Translations under genes and position numbers: made by a program
Source of the DNA: Morella rubra
Taxonomy: Eukaryota > Streptophyta > Magnoliopsida > Fagales > Myricaceae
Direction of reading: 5' to 3'
NCBI GenBank assembly: GCA_003952965.2
Contig: CM025851.1
Coordinates: 30,218,664-30,282,663 of the forward strand
Length of the DNA stretch: 64,000 nt
Notes under the pieces: model-generated
What the model was told of the DNA's origin: nothing
Seen by the model: only the letters and a program-made list of their open reading frames with translations
Database searches by the model: none
In this document: in pieces, positions 42,199-55,293 of the stretch
How the letters are laid out: every line of letters starts with the position of its first letter
How positions within the stretch are numbered: position 1 is the stretch's first letter

Positions 42199-45100
42199 CT
42201 AAGGGATTGGACTGCTAGTGACAGATGATTCATTGGGGGAGGGTTGTGGAGAACTTGACGTGGGAGCCATTTCCTGAGACGCATGCATATTGATCTTTAT
42301 CCTGCATTCACAAACAACAATATCAGTTCTGGGCTTTATATAATAATGTCATATTCGGTTCAAACACTGCTCACTACATCATGGATCAAGGAACGAAAGT
42401 GTGACACAAAGTAGTTCCTCATCCTACTATTTTCGGAGAAGGAAACCCTTACCACAACACAGCTTGGAAGGTTTGGAAAGTGAAAACCAAATGAACAATA
42501 CAAATATTTGCCCTTGCATCTTTTTAGATGAAAAGACAAATTGAGTTGCAGGCTTCCCATATATACATGCAGCAGTCAAGAAAATGCAACAGATGGTTAT
42601 TTTTTACCTGTTGTGGATGTTGACATACTCATCAGTTTCATCCAATATTTCCTCCTGACAGAAGAAAACATTTGAACTAAGATCAGTGTATAAAGAAATC
42701 TAAAAGAGAAACCCATACTTTTAAAGCGCTGTTCAATGGGAATTTCAGTTACTTATATAGCCCATTTTGGAATCAACAAAAATTATCCTCAGGAATTCAG
42801 CTGAAACATGCACCCCTATTACTTGTTTAGTAGAGTAAATGGAAAAGAATGGTTCTATGCCCAACTCACTATAGCATATTGGAATGGGCTTCATTTATGA
42901 TAACTATAACTATCAATCATCATGTGACATGTGACTAACACAACCTGTAAACAGGGAAGCAGATGGTTGGTCCTAAGCCCATGGATCCATTTTTTATGTT
43001 CCCCATGATTTTTGCACTGAAGAACAAGAGTACCTGAAGGAGTTCTTCAATGACATCCTCCATAGATATTACACCAACAACTTCTTCATAGGATGGGAAC
43101 TCTGGAATTGGAGCATTTTCAATGTCCAGAATGCAATAGGAGCAACCTCTATGTCGCTTTTTATAGGCGTTAGCTGGTGGATTCTTCTTTTTTTGTTTAT
43201 CTCCATCATTCTTGGTCACAACTGTCAGAGCCTCATGTGATTTTGGTTCAGTCCCCAAACTTTGAATGGCAGAAGTACGGCCAACATAAAGATTATCTCG
43301 TTCTACATAAAGCAGACTACTCATCAATTATTCAAAAGAACCAGATGGGGGAAAACAAACATATGAAGTACAACAAACCTATGATGTAATATCAATGGCG
43401 ACATAATTGTTCACAATGACTGAAGCAGCATTATTTCGACATAATCATTCAGAATCCTATTCATATTTATGGAATATGCACAAAAAGACATGTACATGAG
43501 CCGTACTAAAACAAAATTCAATTACTACCAATGATGCAATTACGGATTTAAATATTCAAGTATAATCAAGCATCAGAGATGTAAGCAAGGAGCAGACATC
43601 AGTGCTCGCAGAAAAATAAAAGTAACACGTGTACATGAAAAATTTGTGGCAAAAAATTCCTGAATCATGCAATCAAGGGGATAGGTGGAGCACGTTTGCC
43701 ATTAGCAAATACAGGTCTTACCAAACTATTGCCAGGACAAAATACTAAACTAAATGAAGGATACAACGTCCCGCTCTGATCCTCAGAAATTCAAACAAGT
43801 TGCTACACAACAATGAGATAACATATCTACAGCTTCCTTCTGTTCCTGTTTCATAGATCCTCACCTGTGCTTGGTGACACCTCAGATTTGCCTCTGTGCT
43901 TCTTACAACTGTCCTTAAATTCGAGTTGTTCAGCCCCTTTACCTTTCTTTGGTGTCTCTTTTCTCTCATTTAGGTCCCTATATACAACAGCAATGTGGCT
44001 GTGACCCTTCTGGAATTCGTTTAGGATATCATATAGTGGCATGTCTTCTGAAACCCTGAAATGATGGGTCACAGAATGCAAGACAAGAACATCAGAAAAC
44101 AAGTCTACAAGAGAGAAGCCAATTATATAAATGCAAGAAAGCCACTGGTGCAAATTATACTTATAATCGTGTTGTAAGTATAGTTCAAGATAGAAATTCA
44201 AGGATGTGGTATCATCCTACCGTGGAATTTTCCTTATGATCATAGCTCTTAAAGGAACTGCATCATCTGGATCAACAGTCAACAAATTTTTAACCTGCAC
44301 ATGTTAGAAATCATATTGAGTCCAAATGTATATAGTAGAAAGCATCAAACAATAATCACTAGATGTTTTTGCCATCCTTGAAAGGAACTATGGTGACCAT
44401 AATACGAAACAGTCACAAATTTATAGGTTTTGGAGCAACAAAGGCTTAAGCTATAACAACTGTGACTACAGCAATATTATATCGAGTCCAAATGTATATA
44501 GTAGACATGTAAATGAGTGTCCCCAACTCCCACCCCACCCACCCCCAAAAAATAAGTACACAAACAAACCAGTTTTTCTTACAGAAATCTAACTACAAAT
44601 TTAGCAACCTACAAAACATGTAAATGAGTGTCCCCATCACTCCATATTTCCGGGTAACTGGAGTAGTGCCATCTGGTCCTTGTGCCACAAGGATCATGTT
44701 CTATGTCAAATTGCACCAAATAAAACTTCATTTAAGAAAACTAAAATATAATTTGATGATCGTAAGATCATTCACCCTCCCCCCTAGCCCAAAAGAGGAA
44801 TCCCTAGCTCTGGCATCCATTTTTGATGAGGCAATCATTGACCCGTAGGAGGGACTGTTTCAAACATCCTTCTCTGCCCACAATTTGGTAAGGGGAAACT
44901 CAACTGCCCTAGGGTACTAGTCAGCAACATCCCTTCAGGCATAAATAAGAAGGCCAGATAATGCAGCCACTATTAAGTTGAAACTCAAACTCATGTTAGC
45001 ACCATACATACATGAAGACAATCACACAGCAGTATCTACCGTAAGTGAAACATGGAGCCCCGTTTAGCTCTTGATCTCCTTACCTAAGGTTACCTTAACG

Positions 45101-48100
45101 TTACTCCCTTAAACTCGCACTTCACTTACATGCTTGTTCTATCCTATTAGAAAATACTCCTCAATGTCACCCACTGGATGATGGACGACCACGGTCCTGA
45201 CCTTACCAGTGTGCCCAATGCTGAAATTAGCTCTATAATTAGGACCAGCAATTAGAATTGGAAATAAATAGAAAAGCAGTTTCCAGTGCGAAGAGGGAAA
45301 TATATGCTCTCAAGCAATCTCCTCAAGCTTGGTTCAAGATGTGAAGTTTGGTTATGGCAAAAATAGTAGTGCCTTTAATTAGACAAATTACTTGTACAAA
45401 CCAGCAAAGCAACTCCTGCCTAATGGTCCAATGACTAAAAGTCCCTGTGAAGACATCCATGAAGGGGGCAATAAATATGATTGAAGCATTTATAGCTTAA
45501 TGTTAATATGGAGATGTGTGTGGCAGCTACAAAATGGCTGCTTGATAAACTTTATAAGAAGAATATACAACAAGAACCTGGCCTAACAAAAATGCAAAAT
45601 AATTTGGGCTATTAATCCAACAGGGCGATCCAAAAATCTAATGAGGGTGGCTCTGTTGCCTCTATTTTGATCTACCACAGAAGAAAAATGGAAGGAACAA
45701 TCATATGCTCTTGTTGATGTCCCCACATTAATAGTAGCACAACAGTTTACATTTGCAGGGGTTTACGTCGAGTTGTTCTGCCACCACATCAGCTGGATAT
45801 TTCTGTCTCACCTCCCATATACGAGAGAATTGAGGAAGACTAGCACCTACTAAACGAAAAAGGGGGGCCATAGGAGGAAAAGCTGTTAAAATAATTGTCT
45901 AATATTGTTCTTAGAAATAACACCAACTTAACATCAAATTGCCTCCGCATACTGCAGTAGTCCCGATAAAGTTCCATACACAAGAGTAATGGGGATTCAC
46001 AGGAAAGTGTTTTTTTTTTCTCCCTCTGGAAGGGAGGGAAAAAATATGCCACTAACTTTGCTCATGATTAGTCTTTACTACTAAGATAGTCATTGGAAGG
46101 GCTTTTGCAAAACCAATTAACTTATTCCAACATTTCCTCCCCTCTCCTGGCACCAAAATGCTGCATGTTTTACCAGACAAAGAAAGAAGTATGAAGGTTT
46201 CAATCAAGTATCCCCAACGGACGATGATGGAAAATAGACGTTATGTTATCATGCTACCCTCTCGTTGAATCTACCCATTAACTTGCTCTCATTGTAATAT
46301 TCGATACACCATCCCATTAAAACACAAACTTATTAGAAGAAGAAACTGATGTGTTTCTTCTTCTATCATTTGATCAATGTACATTATGAAGCAGATGAAA
46401 AAAACATACAACAGAGCACAGAGAGAGAGAGAGAAAGAGAGACAAAATTACCAAAACAAGTCCAATTATGTTATTGGGGTTTCCAGCATAAACCGGAACT
46501 CTACTGTGACCCTTTGTCATTATTGCATTCAATCTTTCCCTGTAAAAAGGAGAGAGAGAGAGAGAGAGAGAAGGAGAGGGTCAGAACACACTGAATGCTT
46601 AAACATGAAGGAGAGAATGAAACAAGAAAATAGAAACCCACAAAGTAAGATTTGCATCCAGATCAAGGGAAAATGCATTGGCTATGGGAGTCATGGCATC
46701 TTTTGCAGTCTTTTCAGTCAATTCAAGTGCCCCAGTGATGATAGTAGTCTCATCATGTGTTAAATCCCCGCCTTTCCCAGCCTAAACAACAAAACATATG
46801 TATACCATTTTAAATCAGAGAACCAGAAGGAACGGGAGATAGTCCAGCGCATTGGAACATAGCAATTAGGTTAACAGCTATCTCGGAATAAACAGCTTGT
46901 CTAAAATTCCAAGGAGACGGTCAACATGCCTAATGCAATCTATTTTTACAGGTTAAATTGCAGAACCTCTAAAGTTGAATATCATACCTCATTGCCATGA
47001 AAATTCACAAAAGTTTTGAGCTCTGCTCTCCGCAAAAGAACAGCGTGTCCCTTACCCAACATCCAATCCAAAACCTGCACTTAAAGTTGTATTGTTAATT
47101 GAAAGGAAAGAAAATTACATACAAAGCTTCATCATTAAGACACTACTAGCAGATATTGTTTTCTTTACAACTGAATAACATAACCAATACAGCATGCATG
47201 GAACACAGTTTTATGATCTTCATATCCATTCTACCTTACTAATGGGATAAGATATAGGGAAGAACAAGAAAACAAGCACGCGAACTAGGGGGGCCATTAT
47301 TGCTCCAACCTTCAGGCCGTAGCGAGTACAGACAGCTTGTGGCAATATCTGTAGTGAAGCACATGCATATAAAACAAGAATAAGTTTGCGAGCAGATAAC
47401 ACTGTGAAACACATTATTTGAATATTGATTAATAGAGTACCTCACCAAACATGAGGATCAGAGTCACTGATATCAGAACTGCTGCCCATGGAGGCACAAG
47501 CTTGTCCAAGAATATGGGAAGGGTCTGCAAAGAGAGAAAAAAGATAAGATAAAAACAACACCAAAATGAACAATCTTTTACCTAATGTATTCTAGACTCC
47601 TCTAGAGCCACATGGTTACCTCCATCGCTAAGGAGTTGCCAATCAATAGCGTACAAAGTAGCAGATGTTGATTCTTTACCACCGGAAATATTTTAGCTGC
47701 CAGAAAAGATAAATCACAACACATTACTTAAAACTTAGTCTCTTCAGCCCAATCCATGTGAAATTCCCCTTCCAACAGAATTAGCTCAGATTTTGGCTTG
47801 TATACAGTAGTCAACTCAGTCACTAAATGACTAAAGAAAAAGAAGTGCAACTTAGGTTGTGCTTCTATCAAGTGTAAGACATCTTATGGTGATGCTGTCC
47901 ACAATTTTCCAGCATTTAATGCAACTTAGAAAATGCGAGCAAATGAGATGTTTTCTGGATAAACAGCAACTATTTGTTAAGGGCAGGAAATGAATTCCAG
48001 TTTTGTAAAGCAAAAACTATTTTCTTGCTCACTGTCTTCATTAACTCTATATACTCAAGAACCCACCACACCTGCATCTGCCCATGTCAAAAATCCCCAA

Positions 48101-49495
48101 CCACCTCACCACCAAATCATCCCTCCAACCACAAAAATTCAATTTCTCAAAAAAGCCCTCAGGTTCTGTCTCCCCCACACCCGCTCCCCCATTTATTAAT
48201 TTTTTTTGTTCTTCATGTTCTGGAAATTGTCGGGCTCTCAGCCTTAGCTATTGCATTCTTCTCCTGTTTGGCCCCAATTAGTGGCTGTGAAGACTTGATG
48301 ACGGGGTGATGGATTTGAAGCAGGTGAGAATCAGCAAAGCTGATTAGCAATGTCTTTTTGTGGTGCATTTGAGATGCTGATTCAGCTTTTTTTTTGCAAT
48401 GTGTTTGAATCTCCAATAGGGAAAGGTGCACAGTTTGGCTGTCAGCTCCAAAGCGAGAAAAAATTTGGGGTTGATTTGGAAGTATGGTTGTCCGGTGTTC
48501 AATTTTTTGGAGTGATTTAGTGGTATATGATAGGGGAACCAATTCTGGCATCAGGTATAGATACAGAAAAGGTCACAGTGGAGAGAACCCGAAAAAGCAA
48601 CAAAGACAAATCAGAGAGTGCCCAATACTCTTAACATACAGTAGTGGGCATAATGAGAGTGTGACAATGATATCTGGTCGATGGGGGTTCAAGAGATGCC
48701 ATGGCTTTTGGTTTTGGATTAATTTGACTTGGATGACAAGATCCTGATTTTCAATGTCAACCAAAGACAATAAATATTTCCACACAATTTTTAGGACTGC
48801 AACCAAATAACTCAAAATTATTATTTTTAAGAATACAGTTTGTCGTAAAGATTTTTATGTTGAAACAACAGGAGTCTCAAACTTTATAACCTTCACTGGA
48901 AAGGCACTTCCTACCGAAAATCTTCAATTTCCAAGTTGTCTTAAACATGTACTACGTAAGTTAGGATATAAGGCGTTCAAAGCAACGGAAAAGCAGCAAA
49001 TTCTATCATTAATCGTAGTCCGATTCTACTTAATCCTCCACAAAAAGCCACCGTTAATTCTTAAAAGTTCAGAAGCCCATGAATGCAAATTCCGCAAATT
49101 ATCAACATCCGGCAATCCATTTGCCTTCCATCACTACCGATTAACTCGGAAACCAACTTGGTCATCGCTTTATGGAAATAAAGGGACCAAGTCCTCGAAA
49201 TTCGCACTTTTCTTTTGCTATCTTCTATAAGGGGATTTTTTTTTTTTTTTCAGCTTAAAACTCACAAGCAAAAGAAATAACAAAGGAAAGGAACGAGAAT
49301 GAAGAGTGAGAGAGGAGTACCAGCGTGTGCGCTATCCTGAGGACGGCCGGACTTGATGAGGACCTCGAGGTCGACAAGGCCCAGAGACATGAGACCCAGG
49401 GTGAGGCCAGCCATGAGCCCGGCAAAGGTCACCAAGCCAATTATAGCCAGCACATACAACGAGAACGTTGTCCCACAGCACGGAACGTCCGCCAT
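42199..49495 (-). CDS. CBS-DUF21 (CNNM-like) membrane protein
   Basis: Twelve exons join in frame to 482 aa: 49495-49321, 47696-47620, 47524-47441, 47348-47235, 47074-46988, 46781-46642, 46539-46452, 44294-44221, 44055-43865, 43302-43034, 42654-42608 and 42301-42199. The N-terminal [16 protein letters not shown] begins a DUF21 domain with about four membrane segments ([48 protein letters not shown] and [12 protein letters not shown]). The soluble part holds paired CBS motifs, visible as [42 protein letters not shown] and [19 protein letters not shown]. The tail is Ser/Pro-rich. The family resembles animal CNNM and bacterial CorC proteins implicated in Mg handling; the plant role is not settled. 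Introns 1 (1.6 kb) and 7 (2.2 kb) are large. It is head-to-head with the 51379 gene. Confidence 0.93.
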
Positions 49496-51378
49496 CTCTC
49501 TCCCTATCCCTCTCCCTGCGTCTCAGTTGGAGAAGATCTTCACCCGTGCCGTGCGGGTTCGCGACTTTTATGTTCTATTTTTCCCACTTCCGATGACCTT
49601 GGCTCCGATACCATTCCCAAAGAATCGACACGCTGGTATGCCCCTAAACGTCTTTTCCCATTTGAATGCGGTAACACCGAGCGAATACTGTGCTCTTTTT
49701 GGGTCCAATCACCCTCGTACAGACAAGAGTTTTCCTGGGCCCACTTTATCCCCTTGAGTCAAAAATATTTACATGTTGTTTGACGTCATGGGATTTGTTT
49801 AGTTCGGACATTAATATATGCAGATATTGGCAGCCGTCGGATGGGAATCCGAATATCTTTAGAATATTGGATTTAGATGCCCCAATGTACCGCATCACAC
49901 GTGGATTAGGTATTAACATCAACGTACGACAGCTAATAGGGCAGTGATCTTGTCGGAGGCCACGGCGTTACTATCATCCTGGCTGTTCCGGAGGTTCATG
50001 CGCGCGCTAGCAGCAAATTTCGTTAGTTCTACGATGCTGGACAAATAAATGGGACGCCCAGGGAAAAAGCACGTGAAGTGGAGCCGAGAATGTCTGTGTT
50101 GGTCCCCAAGCGGCCAGTATTCTTGTGCGTCCAAAGAAAAAAGCCAGTGTTGATTCCAGTTTGAAGTAGACCAGCGTCTTCACGTCATGTTTAGAACAAA
50201 GCAAGTTTTGAGGAAAAGTCTCCTGCCTCTAAACCATCAAAATAATTTTAAACAAAAATATCAAGGACTAAAACTATCAAATTTTATTAATTCCAACAGT
50301 TAAAATCGTGTCACATTATTATAAATAAATCATGTGATATAATTTTAACAGTCAAATTTTATTTCATAGTTAAATTAATTAATTCTTAAAATTTACAGAC
50401 TTAATGTATCATTAGTGATAGTTAAGACTTATGTTTGATATTACTCAAAGTGATTTTCTTCCAATTTCTGTCTTGAAATGCATTCACCACAGCCGTTTTG
50501 GAGTGAGGCCCCATCTCTCTTTTCTAAGCGGATTGAGTGTTCAATCCCGTTCACTTCAATTCAAATAGTCGTCCAAAAATCTAATAATCTTGCTAAAAAG
50601 ACCTCAAAAAAGCAGGCAACAATAAAAGGTCGAGACGATTAAAACGCCATTAAAATTCTAATCCTTCAAAGAGGAAGAGAAGGAAAATTGGAAAAAAGAT
50701 ATTCCACCTAGAATCTACGGAAAGATGGAATATCTTTTGCCTAAAAAAAAAGATGGAATATCTTTTTCCCACGAGCTGAAACAATAGGTGCACCAATTAA
50801 TACCACACAAGTAGAAGAGCTAAAATTCCATGTTAGTTGTAGAATCCCAACTACAAGAATACAAACCCCTTCTGGACCACAAATTGAAAGAACGCGTTCC
50901 CAAACACCATTCACCACCAACTTGTCAACAGGGGGGAACCGCATTTAAAACGCCCCACCCACCAGTTGCCGAGGTGGGTGACATGTGCAGCTCTAAGAAG
51001 GTGATGTGGGTACACGCCCATCATATGCAGACAAAAAACTATTAGGAAAAGAGAGTTAAAAGTGTTATTCTGGTTCAAGTTAGTAGCCACTCACATCAGA
51101 TAACATGTCATCTCTGGTGGAGTCAAGTGCTGGAACTTTTTTGGAAAACGGTAGGCACATGATATTGTGGCAGTCGTGGACAACATGGTTGCCTTCCTTT
51201 TCAACAGGGCAAAGAAGCTGGATACGATAGAGCTCTTTTCTCAAGCGTTGGTTTTGTGTGTGGCTCTCTTTTCTTATCCCGACCATTGTTCTCTCCAAGT
51301 CTTTCAACTATTATATAGCATGCATTATCTCCTTCACTCCCTTCTGTTAGTTTCCAAGTTCTGGTGCAAGTTGCAGGC
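49496..51378. other. Intergenic region between divergent genes
   Basis: About 1.9 kb holding the promoters of the CBS-DUF21 gene (left) and of the methyltransferase gene (right). It includes an imperfect foldback at 50290-50360. Open frames here are small and unconvincing. Confidence 0.45.
50290..50360. repeat. Small foldback (MITE core)
   Basis: AACAGTTAAAAT.GTGTCACAT on the left pairs with ATGTGATATAATTTTAACAGT on the right around an AT-only loop. Flanking TATCAAATTTTATT and GTCAAATTTTATT phrases suggest a larger AT-rich MITE of about 50230-50440. Confidence 0.45.
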
Positions 51379-52997
51379 ATGGCAGACCAAGAAAATGCCT
51401 TGCCTCAAGACCCAACGTGGCCTGAACTTAAGCTTCCAGACCTGTTACATACTGATGTCGTTCGAGAAGTCCATGCAACAATTGAGAATGAATGGGATCC
51501 CCTCCAGCGTTCAGCATGTCAAACTGCAGCAGGCAGAGCCCTGTGGAAGCATTTGATCCATGATCCACTGGCAGACTTACTTGCAGGGGAGGCGTACCTT
51601 ACAAGCCTATATGAGAAGATAAAGAAAGACCGTATCAACAATGCACGTGAAGTTTCTGGGGTGATTCTTGCAGTTCGAACACTCTGGTTTGATTCGCAAC
51701 TTGAAGCTGTTCTTAATTCCTTCAGCGGGAGGGGAGCGCAGGTTGTAATTCTAGGTGCAGGTTGGTAATTACTCTATGACCCTTCTTACATTTGGTCAAG
51801 CAGCATAAGATCCTACTGTTGCCGTAATTAATGGCTCAAATCACTTCTAGTAATGCATACCTCCAGGAGCGTGATTTATTTGGCTGCCTTTTCGTATGGT
51901 GCTCGCTCAAACCTGATCTGAACTAAACCAGTTGAAAAAAAATGCACTCTTACTTCGAACAAAATGATGAGCCAAATGACTCGTTCTTGCAAACTGTTTG
52001 GGCACTAAACTTCAGTGCAGAACCGCGATCTATGAATGTTTAATGATGAGTAGCAGACACAAATGCACACCATAGAAAGCCAAGTCAGTGAAACTTGTGA
52101 ACTCTATCCAATCTCTGTATTTGCTTTTCTCCTCTTTTCAGTAAGGTAATCTAAGAATTCTTGCTACAAACATTTGTGCTATCAGACGACATGGGAATGT
52201 CTCAGGTAGCCACATGAGTGTGGCCTTTTCAATGAACGAAGCTGGCATTTTCCCTCCAAAATTAAGCAGCATATCTTTAACTCAAGTTCAATGTTCAGCT
52301 GCATTCATTGTTTTTAGGTAAGCTCACAAAGGCAAATCTTTTTTTTTTTTCCCTCCTCTTGTCTTTTTAAGGAATGGATGCAAGGGCATACCGCTTAAGC
52401 TGCTTGAAGGAGAGCGATGTTTTTGAAGTTGACTTCCCCAAAGTCTTGCAAGTCAAAACAACTCTTCTACAGGCAGCAATGGAATCCACGAATGAGCACC
52501 AGCATCTAACGCAGTCAGCAAAATCCCTGACCAGAGTGGCAGTTGACATCAGAGACAATGACTGGCTTGACAAGCTTCAAATATCAGGTTTTGTGCCAGA
52601 GAAGAATACAATATGGCTCCTTGAAGGTATCCTCTACTATCTGTCACACTCTCAGGCCATGCAAGTACTGAAGATCATAGCTGAGAAGTGTGTCCTGACC
52701 CACACGGTCCTGTTAGCAGATTTCATGAATAAACCAACCACGCTTTCAAGCTCCATCTTACACTTCTACAGTGATTGGCCTGATCATCTCCTGCCATCGC
52801 TTGGGTTTTCACATGTCAAGCTTTCACAGATTGGTGATCCAGATGCAGACTTTGGGCTAATGCATGATCCATTAAATCTGTTCAACAAGCTTCGCAGCTT
52901 GCCTAGATCTGTACAACACCACCCAGATGATGGAACACCATGCTGTCGGTTGTATTTGGTGCAGGCTTCTGGTTCACCCAACCAAACCATTCCATAG
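51379..52997 (+). CDS. Leucine carboxyl methyltransferase-family SAM methyltransferase
   Basis: Two exons, 51379-51760 and 52372-52997, give 335 aa; the 611-bp intron is GT-AG with a T-run before AAG. The ATG at 51379 starts MADQENALPQDP; an upstream in-frame GTG is not used. The SAM-binding loop VVILGAGMDARAYRL (about residues 122-136) bridges the exon junction. It is followed by EVDFPKVLQVKTTLL, the acidic VAVDIRDNDWLDKL, and LLEGILYYLS, the order seen in Pfam LCM (PPM1/TCMP-type) proteins. It lacks an obvious targeting signal. True PP2A carboxyl methylation needs LCMT1-specific features that I cannot confirm, so the substrate is open. It is divergent from the CBS-DUF21 gene. Confidence 0.88.
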
Positions 52998-55293
52998 AGA
53001 GCCAAGAGAATAGGAGCAACATAGACACCTAGCAGTTATGGCATAAATGTAGGCACCATTGATTGTAGTACTGCCTAAAAAGTATTTATTACATCTGAAT
53101 GACAATCAGAAGAAAAACAGGATAGCCATTAGATGGATTTCTTGAAAACCATAGGTACATAAACTACCATATCTCACTAATAGTTCCTATTTTTCAGCAA
53201 GAGAACTTTTCAAGCATAAAGATTCTATTTTCCTAGAGAATATTCTAGTGGTGCTGTCTCTATCCCTCATTTAATTCAAATCAATCTCATATTCTACTTC
53301 ATTGCTTTTATCTTACATTTGATCTGTTCTAGCAGGAACAGTCAAGAGAAGTAACCTGTTTGTTTTTTGGGTGAGGGAGGAGGGGCGGACAAGGCTATGC
53401 TCCTCTGACTCATCTAATGGAGGTTTCTTCAACACTCCTAGCATTCTTCAGAAGGGAGACTGCGGGAGAAAACTCAAGAAAAAGAGCCAGAAGGTAGAGC
53501 CAGCATTCTCCCCATCCCATCACCCTACAGAGCATTGGCGACCTTATAGATGCACATAAACCGTAGGTTAGGGAGAACTCAAATTGTGTCTTCTTTAAAG
53601 ATGCTAAGGCTCTTTAAAATCCCCAACAACAAAGGCATTTTCTCACTCTGACCCTCTTGTTACATGCAACTATCTTCCAAGATGCTTAGCACCACCTATC
53701 ACCCACTTGAAAATATGGTCTTAGCCCGGATAGTAATGGCACTGTACCATGGATCATCCACTGGGGCTTCAATTGCTGTAAATTGTCTTCAGGCATGCAA
53801 CCTTTAAATCATCTGTTCTACAAGCCCAGTGCAGTATTCTTTGCCACAAAATAGAAGACCCAAGCCTGGTCGATGAACCTCAATAACAAGGATGATTCAG
53901 TTCATAATTTAGGTTCGCTCCATAATCACTTAATCCATGTGAGTTTCTTTGCGAGAAAAGGAGATGCAATCCACAAGGCGCTTTCATAAAATGTCAGCTA
54001 ATCTAAACAAGCCACAAGGATGACAACAAAAAAACCTTATTTATCTTTCAACTAACTCAAGACCAAAAACTTACCCAGAAAAAGTCAAGACCAAAAGCAA
54101 TTCGGTTGAAATATGTATGTGTATATTGGGTATTGGTGGTTGTAACTTTTTGTTAGTCATGCTTGCCAAGCAGTAAAATTTCAGATGAACTTCATACAGA
54201 ATTCAACCAGGCAAAATAACAGATCTTGAGCACATCATTCCATCCTGAACTCCAGAAAATTTCAGTAGCACAAGATGCCTGATATTAATGGTGAGATCTG
54301 CTTCCAAAGCATTCCTTTAGAGGGAGTACTCTAATACTAAGCCTACTTCTTGAGATGATTTGTTTCTTACCATGTCATACCATACCTCTGCAACTACCAA
54401 GAAAGCATCTATATCTTCAACAAAGTTTCAATCAGATGACCTTTTGTTTCATACAAAAACTCCCAAAGAAAAAATTTGCCGCCTTCATTTTAGATTCGGG
54501 TAATTCCAGTAGAATAGAAAATTTCATTCTTGGTAAACCAAACACAACCTCAAAAATACACAAGAAACCATAAATTGCCAAAATTGTTGCAGTTTAATTT
54601 GAAGAACGACGGAACAGACAGAAGGACTTGACAGTCGACACTCATCCAGAACCATGTTTTAACATTAATTTTTTTCCTCTGGGTGTGGCCTGGATGGAGA
54701 GAGAGAGAGAGAGAGAGAGAAGGTGAATTCCACAGGAAGCCTTCCAGAGACATTAAGTGCAAAAGGAGAAACTGGAAAGATGAACTAACACTTGATTGCC
54801 AACACCAAAATGAACAGGAAACAAATATAATGATCCAGGGAAAAGGAGAGATGATGGAAAGAGAAATAACTAACATAGTGCATAGAACATATCAAACCCA
54901 CAATTCCACAACGTTCAAACTTCTATCTACACAACAAAAAGCTTAAATTACAATAGTCAGAAAAGTATGTTTTTTGTTTTGTTTTTTTCTTTTCCTGTTC
55001 TTTTCTTTCCCAAAGGCCTGAGGTGGACTGAGTGAATGCATCCACAACAATCATTCCAGAGAACTTTACTTTCCAAGGGAAACTAACATCATATTCCTTC
55101 CAATGGTATTATTCCATTACAAATGTCTTGCCTAGATAGAAAATGGATCACGAATAAAAAAAATAAAGAGATCAAAGGGAAAGAGAAAAAAATGTAGGAC
55201 AGCAAAGATCAGGACAATATATACTTTCCACCATCTTCCAAGTCCAACAAACAGAAGGTGCAAAACCTTTCTACCATCATATGAGAATGATGG
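52998..55293. other. Intergenic between convergent genes
   Basis: About 2.3 kb between the ends of the methyltransferase gene (plus) and the lumen-protein gene (minus). It holds probable 3' untranslated sequence of both and a (GA)n run near 54696-54721. No gene recognised. Confidence 0.45.
54696..54721. repeat. (GA)n microsatellite
   Basis: Long uninterrupted GA tract in the intergenic region. Confidence 0.8.

Noticed and set aside
46377..46763. Charged Arg/Glu-rich frames on the plus strand
   Set aside because: They read through GA microsatellites and the antisense of CBS-DUF21 exons 6 and 7.
47974..48747. Overlapping plus-strand frames within the first intron of the CBS-DUF21 gene
   Set aside because: No conserved motif, no codon bias and a position wholly inside an intron supported by phase on both sides.
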